A DNA stretch of 5,357 nt from DATDRQ01 sp035291645 (GTDB taxonomy: Bacteria > Chloroflexota > Anaerolineae > Anaerolineales > UBA4823): contig DATDRQ010000010.1 of NCBI GenBank assembly GCA_035291645.1, positions 1 through 5,357 on the forward strand, given 5' to 3'. Under the pieces are notes generated by a model that searched no databases, had not been told where the DNA came from, and was given only the letters and a program-made list of their open reading frames with translations. Positions 1-5,013 of this stretch are shown one piece after another; positions within the stretch are counted from its first letter, which is position 1, and the number at the start of each line of letters is the position of its first letter. A program made the translations under genes and the position numbers.

Positions 1-1
1 G

Positions 2-490
2 CTGATCTCCAGCCCGCTGGCGCGCGCCCGCCAGACCGCCGAGATCGTCGCCTCCGCCTTGCGCCTCCCCATCGAATACGATGACCTTTGGATGGAGCGC
101 CACAACGGCATCCTGGCGGGTTTGAACCAACACGAAGCCGCCGAGCGCTACCCTCGCCCGGCCTTCATGTCTCCCTACGAACCGGTCGGCAGGACCGGCG
201 AGAGCCAGTGGGACCTGTACCTGCGGGCCGGGCAGGCCGTGCGCCAGCTGCTGCGCCGCCCGCCCGGGCGCTACCTGGTCGTATCCCACGGCGGCCTCCT
301 GAACATGGCGCTGTACGCAGTCCTGGGCATCAGCCCCCAGGCCAACTTCCAGGGCGCCCGCTTCCGTTTCCTCAACACCGCCTTCGCCGAGCTGGAATAC
401 GACCCCGGCGTCCATTCCTGGCTCCTGGCGCGGCTCAACGACCGGGCGCACTGGATCGATCCACGCCTCGTAGAAGGGGAAGAAGAGTAA
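2..490 (+). CDS. Histidine phosphatase family protein (phosphoglycerate mutase-like), 5' end missing
   Basis: This is the C-terminal 162 residues of a histidine phosphatase superfamily enzyme; the reading frame is open from base 2, so the gene begins before the window. The visible part opens with SSPLARARQTAEI, the conserved segment that follows the catalytic RHG motif in this family (S-x-L-x-R-A-x-Q-T-A). Next comes LWMERHNGILAGL, where the acidic residue and Gly fit the usual acid/base region. VVSHGG follows, with the second active-site His encoded at 287-289. The catalytic RHG itself lies upstream of base 1 and cannot be checked. Family members include phosphoglycerate mutases, alpha-ribazole phosphatases and broad phosphomonoesterases, and nothing visible picks the substrate. 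The stop is four bases before the next gene, so the two are probably co-transcribed and translationally coupled. An ATG or TTG start inside the fragment (for example the TTG at 59) would be wrong because conserved family sequence lies before it. Confidence 0.9.
   Translation: MISSPLARARQTAEIVASALRLPIEYDDLWMERHNGILAGLNQHEAAERYPRPAFMSPYEPVGRTGESQWDLYLRAGQAVRQLLRRPPGRYLVVSHGGLLNMALYAVLGISPQANFQGARFRFLNTAFAELEYDPGVHSWLLARLNDRAHWIDPRLVEGEEE
481..487 (+). promoter_or_regulatory. Likely ribosome binding site of the ketopantoate reductase-like gene
   Basis: AGAAGAG lies seven bases before the ATG at 495, in a longer purine run (473-487) that is the last coding sequence of the upstream phosphatase gene. 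It is only a partial match to AGGAGG. Its position inside the upstream gene suits translational coupling. Confidence 0.4.
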
Positions 491-494
491 ACGG

Positions 495-1523
495 ATGCGC
501 TTCCTGGTCTTCGGCACCGGAGCGATCGGCGTGTATATCGGCGGCAGCCTGGCATTAAGCGGTCATCCGGTGGTCTTCTTGGACCGCCCGGAACCTGCCG
601 CTCAGCTGAATCAAACCGGGCTGTGGTTGACGCGGGACGGCCAGCGGCAGCGCATTCCCAACGCCCAGGTAATGAGTTCCATTGAGGAGGCCCTGGATCT
701 GGAGCCTTTCGAAGCCATCCTGTTCGCCATTAAATCCTACGATACCGCCGGGGCTATCCAGATGCTTTCCCCCTGGGTGGAGCGCCTGCCGCCCTTGCTG
801 TGCCTGCAGAATGGGGTCGACAACGAACCGGCTTTGGTTACCGCCCTCGGCCCGGAGCGGGTGATCGCCGGGACGGTGACGACGGCCATCGACAGGCCGG
901 GTCCCGGCGAGGTGGTCGAGGAGCGCCGGCGCGGGGTGGGCATCGCCGCCGGACACCCGCTCTCGGCCCGGCTGGTCGAAGCATTTGACGAGACCGGGTT
1001 GAACGCCCGCCTGTTCCCCATTGCCGCCGATATGAAATGGTCCAAGCTGCTCACCAACCTGCTGGGCAACGCCACTGCTGCCATCCTGGATATGACCCCG
1101 GCGGAGGTGTTCGCCCATCCCGGCCTCTTCCGCCTGGAGGTGGAGCAGCTGCGCGAAGCCCTGGCGGTTATGCGCGCCCTGGATACCCGCGTGGTCGACC
1201 TGCCCGGGACGCCGGTGCGGGCGCTGGCCTTCGCGGTGCAGTACCTGCCGCTGAGTCTTTCCCGCCCGTTCCTGGGACGCGCCGTGGGCGGCGGGCGCGG
1301 CGGGAAGATGCCCTCCCTGCACATCGACCTGTACGGCGGGCGGGGCTTAAGCGAGGTGGATTACCTGAACGGCGCGGTCGTGCGCCATGGAGAACGCAAA
1401 GGTGTGCCCACCCCCGCCAACCGTTTGCTGAACGATACCCTGCTGGCGCTGGCCTCCGCCGCTCTCCCCCGGGCGGCTTTCTCCCACAAACCCGAGAAAT
1501 TTCTGCAGGGAATAGCCCGTTAA
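495..1523 (+). CDS. Ketopantoate reductase family protein (PanE/ApbA-like 2-dehydropantoate 2-reductase)
   Basis: A 342-residue NAD(P)H-dependent oxidoreductase of the ketopantoate reductase family. True PanE reduces 2-dehydropantoate to pantoate in cytosolic pantothenate/CoA synthesis. The N-terminal Rossmann fold starts at residue 1 with the dinucleotide loop GTGAIG at 7-12, which supports the ATG at 495. Family landmarks follow: AIKSYDT with Lys80, LQNG with Asn106, WSKLLTN with Lys184 at the position of the catalytic lysine, and SEVDYLNGAVVRHG at 286-299 with Glu287 at the substrate-binding glutamate position. The C-terminal domain is helical. The protein is about 40 residues longer than E. 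coli PanE (about 300); part of the extra length seems to lie around residues 235-275, before the SEVDYLNG block. The start sits four bases after the preceding stop, and a purine-rich stretch inside that gene can serve as ribosome binding site. Many genomes carry several paralogues that are not the pantothenate enzyme, and no other pantothenate gene is visible, so I give the family and withhold the symbol panE. Confidence 0.88.
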   Translation: MRFLVFGTGAIGVYIGGSLALSGHPVVFLDRPEPAAQLNQTGLWLTRDGQRQRIPNAQVMSSIEEALDLEPFEAILFAIKSYDTAGAIQMLSPWVERLPPLLCLQNGVDNEPALVTALGPERVIAGTVTTAIDRPGPGEVVEERRRGVGIAAGHPLSARLVEAFDETGLNARLFPIAADMKWSKLLTNLLGNATAAILDMTPAEVFAHPGLFRLEVEQLREALAVMRALDTRVVDLPGTPVRALAFAVQYLPLSLSRPFLGRAVGGGRGGKMPSLHIDLYGGRGLSEVDYLNGAVVRHGERKGVPTPANRLLNDTLLALASAALPRAAFSHKPEKFLQGIAR

Positions 1524-1559
1524 ATACCCCCCAATCGTCTGACGTTGTGTTTCCTGGAT

Positions 1560-2864
1560 TTATTCGACGACGCCGTAGAACAGCGGCAGCGGCTCGACCG
1601 GTTCATCGCTCCAGCCGTGTGCCATGAGCAGTTGCTGGCGCGCCTCCCCGAGCAGGGAGGGGTGGTTGGCATGCACGACAAACAGCGGCTCCCCGGCCTC
1701 GATATAATCCCCTACCGAACGCAGGATCTCGATCCCGACGGCGTGGTCGATGGCTTCCCCCTTCTTCATACGCCCGGCGCCCAGCCTGACCGAGGTCTCG
1801 CCCACGATGCGGGCGTGGATCTGGGAAAGGTAGCCGGCGCGCGGCGCGGGCACGCTTTCCACCAGCGGCGCTTTCGGCAAGCGCTCCGGATCGTCGACGT
1901 AAGCGACGTCCCCGCCCTGGGACTGGACCAGCTGCCTGAAGCGCTCCCAGGCGCGCCCATCGCTGAGCGCTTTTTCTGCGATGAAGCGTGCTTCGCCGAT
2001 ATTGGCCGCGATCCTGCCGAGCACCAGCATGTGCGCGGCCACGGTCAGACAGTGTTCTACAAAGTCCGCCGGACCCCCGCCGTGCAGGGTTTCGATCGCT
2101 TCCCGCACTTCCAGCGCGTTGCCGACCGCGTTACCCAGCGGCTGGTTCATATCGGAGAGCAGCGCCACGGTCTCCCGCCCGGCCTCGCTGCCGATCGAGA
2201 CCATCCTTTCGGCCAGCTGCCGGGCATCGTCGAGCGTCTGCATGAAGGCTCCCAGGCCCACCTTGACGTCCAGCAGGATGGCGTTGGCTCCCCCGGCGAT
2301 CTTCTTGCACATCACCGAGGAGGCGATCAGCGGGATCGATTGCACCGTCCCGGTCACGTCGCGCAGCGCGTACAGCTTCCCATCGGCGGGGGCCAGTTCT
2401 GCGCTCTGCCCGCTCAGCACCAGCCCGGTCGTGCGCAGCTGCTCGAGAAATTCCTCCATGCTTAATTCCGTGCGGAACCCGGGGATGGACTCCATCTTGT
2501 CCAGCGTGCCCCCGGAAAAACCCAGGCCACGCCCGGACAACTTACCCACCGGCAGGCCGCAAGACGCCACGATCGGCTCTACTACCAGGGTGGTCTTATC
2601 GCCCACCCCGCCGGTGGAATGCTTGTCTACCGCGATCGGGACAACTCCCGACAGGTCGACCGTCTCGCCTGAATCGACCAGCGCCATGGTCAGGTTGGCG
2701 GTTTCAGGCTCGGTCATGCCGTTCAGCAGAACCGCCATCGCCCAGGCCGCCGCCTGGTAATCGGGGATCTCCCCGCTGTTGAAACCCTTGATGAAGAATT
2801 CGATCTCCTGGCGCGTCAGCTCACCCTTGTCCCGCTTCTTGATGATGATATCCACAGCGCCCAT
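1560..2864 (-). CDS. pdp: Pyrimidine-nucleoside phosphorylase (thymidine phosphorylase family)
   Basis: A 434-residue cytosolic enzyme of nucleoside phosphorylase family II, which splits thymidine, deoxyuridine or uridine with phosphate into base and (deoxy)ribose 1-phosphate for pyrimidine salvage. The length matches bacterial Pdp/DeoA (about 433-440). Visible blocks: an N-terminal helical domain (about 1-65); the phosphate-binding KHSTGGVGDK at 81-90; the family signature SGRGLGFSGGTLDKME at 110-125; YALRDVTGTV at 165-174 with Arg168; Ser183 and Lys187 at the substrate-binding positions of E. coli Arg171/Ser186/Lys190; DVKVGLGAFM at 199-208; DMNQPLGNAVGNALE at 238-252; and a C-terminal alpha/beta domain (about 345-434). 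Lys108 stands where E. coli thymidine phosphorylase has Met111. As I recall, Lys there marks the uridine-accepting enzymes, so I favour pdp over deoA. The signature has Phe116, Ser117 and Met124 where His, Thr and Leu are usual. A strong GGAGGAG six bases upstream fixes the ATG. The gene converges on the oxidoreductase gene with 36 bases between stops. Confidence 0.93.
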   Translation of the reverse strand: MGAVDIIIKKRDKGELTRQEIEFFIKGFNSGEIPDYQAAAWAMAVLLNGMTEPETANLTMALVDSGETVDLSGVVPIAVDKHSTGGVGDKTTLVVEPIVASCGLPVGKLSGRGLGFSGGTLDKMESIPGFRTELSMEEFLEQLRTTGLVLSGQSAELAPADGKLYALRDVTGTVQSIPLIASSVMCKKIAGGANAILLDVKVGLGAFMQTLDDARQLAERMVSIGSEAGRETVALLSDMNQPLGNAVGNALEVREAIETLHGGGPADFVEHCLTVAAHMLVLGRIAANIGEARFIAEKALSDGRAWERFRQLVQSQGGDVAYVDDPERLPKAPLVESVPAPRAGYLSQIHARIVGETSVRLGAGRMKKGEAIDHAVGIEILRSVGDYIEAGEPLFVVHANHPSLLGEARQQLLMAHGWSDEPVEPLPLFYGVVE

Positions 2865-2870
2865 GCCGAT

Positions 2871-2877
2871 CTCCTCC
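2871..2877 (-). promoter_or_regulatory. Ribosome binding site of the pyrimidine-nucleoside phosphorylase gene
   Basis: The minus strand reads GGAGGAG, a near-perfect Shine-Dalgarno sequence, with six bases before the ATG at 2864. It is the best ribosome binding site in the window and confirms the start. Confidence 0.8.
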
Positions 2878-2893
2878 GCTCGAATGTTAAAGG

Positions 2894-2899
2894 ATTATA
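2894..2899 (-). promoter_or_regulatory. Candidate -10 box upstream of the phosphorylase gene
   Basis: The minus strand has a perfect TATAAT in the 54-base gap between the uracil-DNA glycosylase and phosphorylase genes, within an AT-rich island in otherwise GC-rich DNA. Initiation about seven bases downstream would give a leader of roughly 20 bases that still contains the ribosome binding site. At 16-18 bases upstream, inside the end of the glycosylase gene, I see no TTGACA-like -35, and there is no extended -10 TG. The gene may therefore have its own promoter or simply be read through from upstream. Confidence 0.35.
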
Positions 2900-2918
2900 A
2901 CCCGATTCATCCGTCGCT

Positions 2919-3629
2919 CTACTCCCCCAGTCGTTCTCTGGTTTTACCCCAGATTTCGTCAAACATATCCTCCGTCAGCCGCCCCGTTTGAGTGTTCTGG
3001 CGGCTGGGGTGGTAAGAGGCCAGCAGCCAGGGCAGACCCTCCCCCAGTTCGTACAGCGCACCGTGAGCGAAATCCAGGCCTGGGATGGGTCGCCCCTGCC
3101 CCCGGAACAGGCGCAAGATGTTGTCGAATGCGATCTTTCCCAATGCGACGACCCCCTCCAGCCGGTCGAGCAAGCCGATCTCCAGGAGCAGATATGGCAG
3201 GCAGTTGGCGATCTCCTGCGGCGACGGTTTGTTAGCCGGCGGCGCGCAGCGGCAAACCGCTGCGATGTAGATGCCGGACAGCGCCAGCCCGTCCCCACGC
3301 TTCCTGGCTGTCGGCTGGTTGGCGAAGCCGGCATGATAAAGCGCCCGGTACAGGAAGTCGCCGGAGCTATCCCCGGTGAAGACCCGCCCGGTGCGGTTGC
3401 CCCCGTGGGCCGCCGGCGCCAATCCGACGACCAGCACCCGGGCGTCTGGGTCGCCGAAGCCCGGCACCGGTTTCCCCCAGTAGGTCTCATCCCGGTAAGA
3501 TCGCCGCCGGGTGCGCGCCACCTGCTCCCGCCAGGCCACCAGCCGGGGGCACTTACGGCAGGCGACGATTGTTTCCTCCACGTGACGCAGCCTGGCCTCT
3601 CTTTCCTGGTTCTTGTCCATCTGGATCAT
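2919..3629 (-). CDS. Uracil-DNA glycosylase, family 5 (UdgB type, 4Fe-4S)
   Basis: A 236-residue uracil-DNA glycosylase, which flips deaminated bases out of DNA and cuts the N-glycosidic bond to begin base excision repair. Motif 1 is GLAPAAHGGNRTGRVFTGD (residues 69-87), the family 5 form; family 4 enzymes have a GEAPG-type motif instead. The C-terminal motif HPSRQNTQTG is at 207-216. Four cysteines suit the iron-sulfur cluster of families 4 and 5: CRKC at 24-27, Cys128 in RCAPPANKP and Cys143 in NCLPYL. A fifth, Cys126, also lies close by. Family 5 enzymes lack the polar water-activating residue of other families in motif 1 and are known to accept several deaminated bases as well as uracil; here that is inferred from family. 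The ATG at 3629 has GGAAGGG five bases upstream; the alternative Met4 is worse placed. The start lies 19 bases after the queA stop, so co-transcription is likely. Confidence 0.92.
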   Translation of the reverse strand: MIQMDKNQEREARLRHVEETIVACRKCPRLVAWREQVARTRRRSYRDETYWGKPVPGFGDPDARVLVVGLAPAAHGGNRTGRVFTGDSSGDFLYRALYHAGFANQPTARKRGDGLALSGIYIAAVCRCAPPANKPSPQEIANCLPYLLLEIGLLDRLEGVVALGKIAFDNILRLFRGQGRPIPGLDFAHGALYELGEGLPWLLASYHPSRQNTQTGRLTEDMFDEIWGKTRERLGE

Positions 3630-3634
3630 GGATA

Positions 3635-3641
3635 CCCTTCC
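3635..3641 (-). promoter_or_regulatory. Ribosome binding site of the uracil-DNA glycosylase gene
   Basis: GGAAGGG on the minus strand, five bases before the ATG at 3629, in the short gap after queA. It favours the first ATG over the in-frame ATG three codons later. Confidence 0.6.
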
Positions 3642-3648
3642 AGGCAGA

Positions 3649-4671
3649 TCAAAGGATCAGCATGGCGTCGCCGAAGGAGTAAAAGCGGTAGCCCTGGAGT
3701 TTCGCTTCTTCGTAAGCGTTCAGGATAGCCTCCCGCCCGGCAAAGGCGCTAACCAGCATGATCAGGGTCGAGCGCGGCAGGTGGAAGTTTGTCACCATGG
3801 CGTCCAATGCTAGGAAACGATACCCAGGCAAGACGAACAGGCCGGTCGGCCCTTCGAAAGCCCCCACCGTTTCGCCAGGAGGGGCCTGAAGGGCGGCGCT
3901 TTCCAACGTGCGTACGCTGGTGGTGCCCACCGCGATGATCCGCCCGCCTACCGCGCACGCCTGGTTGATCGCCGCCGCAGCCTGCGTGGTGACCTGGCAC
4001 CACTCGCTGTGGATGCGGTGCTCTTCGGGATCGTCCTCATTCACTGGGGCAAAGGTGTCCAATCCGACGTGCAGGGTGACCGTCACAGAGTTCACGCCTT
4101 GCCGAGCTAATCGCTCAAGCAGCTCATGGGTGAAGTGCAGCCCGGCGGTCGGCGCAGCCGCCGATCCGGGTTGGCGGGCGTAAACGGTCTGGTAACGTTC
4201 CGGGTCCTCCAGCCGGGCGTGGATGTAAGGCGGCAATGGCACGTGCCCGGCGCTTTGCAGGAACGGCTCGATCGGTTCGGCAAAACGCACCAGCCGGCGC
4301 GGCCCGTCCAACACCCCCACGACCTCGCCTTCCGGACCCTGCTCGACCTGCAATCTCCGCCCCTGGGTCAGGCCTTTGCCGCCCACCAGAGCTTCCCAGG
4401 TGCGCCCGTCTTCCCTGCGCAAGAGCAGCAGCTCGGCGCGCCCGCCGCCCGGCATTTTCCGGGCATATAACCGGGCCGGGATCACGCGTGTCTCGTTCAG
4501 CACCAGCAGATCGCCGGGTTTTAGGAATTGGCCGATCTCACGGAAGTTGGTATGCTCGATCACGCCGCTCTTTCGATGCAGCACGAGCAGGCGAGCGCTG
4601 TCCCGTGGCTCGACCGGGTGTTGAGCGATGTGCTCGGGCGGCAGGTCGTAGTCGAAATCGGAGGTCTTCAA
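3649..4671 (-). CDS. queA: S-adenosylmethionine:tRNA ribosyltransferase-isomerase QueA
   Basis: A 340-residue cytosolic enzyme that transfers and isomerises the ribosyl part of S-adenosylmethionine onto preQ1 at wobble position 34 of tRNA, giving epoxyqueuosine, the penultimate step of queuosine synthesis. It is full length and carries the family blocks in order: DFDYDLPPEHIAQHP (5-19), LLVLNETRVIPARL (55-68), YQTVYARQPGSAAAPTAGLH (160-179), TLHVGLDTFAPV (199-210), EHRIHSEW (217-224), AVGTTSVRTLES (247-258), TNFHLPRSTLIMLVSAFAG (294-312) and YRFYSFGDAMLI (328-339). The start codon is TTG: the frame is closed by a TGA at 4699-4701, and no ATG or GTG lies between it and the conserved N-terminus. 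The Shine-Dalgarno sequence is weak (a TGGA about ten bases upstream). The upstream order ruvB, DUF2905, queA recurs in many bacteria. No tgt or other queuosine gene is in the window. Confidence 0.97.
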   Translation of the reverse strand: MKTSDFDYDLPPEHIAQHPVEPRDSARLLVLHRKSGVIEHTNFREIGQFLKPGDLLVLNETRVIPARLYARKMPGGGRAELLLLRREDGRTWEALVGGKGLTQGRRLQVEQGPEGEVVGVLDGPRRLVRFAEPIEPFLQSAGHVPLPPYIHARLEDPERYQTVYARQPGSAAAPTAGLHFTHELLERLARQGVNSVTVTLHVGLDTFAPVNEDDPEEHRIHSEWCQVTTQAAAAINQACAVGGRIIAVGTTSVRTLESAALQAPPGETVGAFEGPTGLFVLPGYRFLALDAMVTNFHLPRSTLIMLVSAFAGREAILNAYEEAKLQGYRFYSFGDAMLIL

Positions 4672-4714
4672 TTGGCAGTTTCCAGGATCGGGCGAGTCTC
4701 ACGCGGGTACCAGC

Positions 4715-4939
4715 TCAGTGGTTCAAGAAGCGGATGATCAGGTTTAGTACCACAGTCAGGACGATAGAGAGGATGATCGAGGACGCCAGCGGAATCAAGC
4801 AGGTGACGCTCTCGGTCTGGATGCGGAAGTCACCCGGCAGCCGCCCAAGGTTCACCCCCAGCCGGGCAAAAAGGTAAATCGATCCACCAACGATCAACAG
4901 GGCCAGACCAAGAAGAATTAACAGACGTCCAAGATACAC
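4715..4939 (-). CDS. DUF2905 family small membrane protein
   Basis: A 74-residue protein with two predicted membrane helices, at about residues 4-25 and 46-70, joined by a short polar loop containing LGRLPGDFRIQTES (31-44). The GRLPGD(I/F)RI loop followed by a C-terminal helix is the hallmark of the uncharacterised DUF2905 family, and the length is typical. Its function is unknown. It is often found beside ruvB and queA, as here, which hints at co-expression but does not reveal a role. The start is GTG at 4939; the frame closes at a TGA at 4967-4969 and offers no ATG. A GGA six bases upstream is a weak Shine-Dalgarno sequence, so expression may be low. Two tiny inverted repeats sit just upstream. 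The stop lies 43 bases before the queA start, and I see no promoter or terminator in that gap. Confidence 0.88.
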   Translation of the reverse strand: MYLGRLLILLGLALLIVGGSIYLFARLGVNLGRLPGDFRIQTESVTCLIPLASSIILSIVLTVVLNLIIRFLNH

Positions 4940-4947
4940 GCGTGATC

Positions 4948-4970
4948 CACTTAAAGTGCTGATTTTTCAG
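4948..4970. repeat. Two adjacent small inverted repeats upstream of the DUF2905 gene
   Basis: Bases 4948-4958 form an 11-base palindrome (CACTT, A, AAGTG), and 4959-4970 form CTGA, a four-base T loop and TCAG. They abut with no gap. As RNA on the minus strand they could form two 4-bp hairpins, the nearer one ending beside the weak ribosome binding site of the GTG start. The stems are too short and AT-rich to make a convincing terminator on either strand, and such short repeats occur by chance. Confidence 0.35.
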
Positions 4971-4973
4971 TCG

Positions 4974-5013
4974 AACCTTCTAACTTTCCAACCTTTAAAC
5001 CTTCCAACCCTTA
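4974..5013. repeat. Five tandem 8-bp units, consensus AACCTTYY
   Basis: Five consecutive 8-base units begin at 4974, 4982, 4990, 4998 and 5006, with no gaps. Each starts with AAC and is followed by a pyrimidine run; the plus-strand consensus is AACCTTCC, and the unit at 4998-5005 matches it exactly. Units differ by one or two bases from consensus, with somewhat more drift in the last. The last three bases of the final unit are the ruvB stop codon read on the opposite strand, so the repeat begins at the end of ruvB and fills more than half of the gap to the DUF2905 gene. In the direction of transcription it is G/A-rich (GGAAGGTT-like) and contains Shine-Dalgarno-like words, but these are too far from the next start to be its ribosome binding site. 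Confidence 0.75.

Noticed and set aside
555..1322. Minus-strand open frames opposite the ketopantoate reductase-like gene
   Set aside because: The plus-strand frame carries the Rossmann loop and catalytic residues in order. The antisense frames are low-complexity, rich in Arg, Gly and Pro, and have no ribosome binding site.
1524..1559. Short palindrome CGTCTGACG in the convergent gap as a terminator
   Set aside because: The stem is only three base pairs and no T run follows directly, so it is too weak to terminate transcription.
1545..2465. A long plus-strand open frame of about 306 codons opposite the phosphorylase gene
   Set aside because: It lies wholly antisense to a gene with a full set of family motifs. 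Its translation has no recognisable motif, and GC-rich coding DNA commonly leaves such frames open.
4709..4740. A tRNA-like D-arm (AGCTCAGTGGTT) on the plus strand
   Set aside because: No acceptor stem, anticodon arm or T-arm (GGTTCGA-type) follows at the right distance, and most of it is the coding end of the DUF2905 gene on the other strand.
4940..4973. Possible promoter before the DUF2905 gene (TTCGAC and a TTTAAG-like hexamer on the minus strand)
   Set aside because: Both hexamers are poor matches and the spacing is about 15 bases, short of the usual 16-18. Read-through from ruvB is the simpler explanation.
4974..5013. The AACCTT repeat as a CRISPR array or telomere-like sequence
   Set aside because: Units are 8 bases with no spacers and only five copies, which fits a simple tandem repeat and not a CRISPR array; nothing suggests a replicon end.
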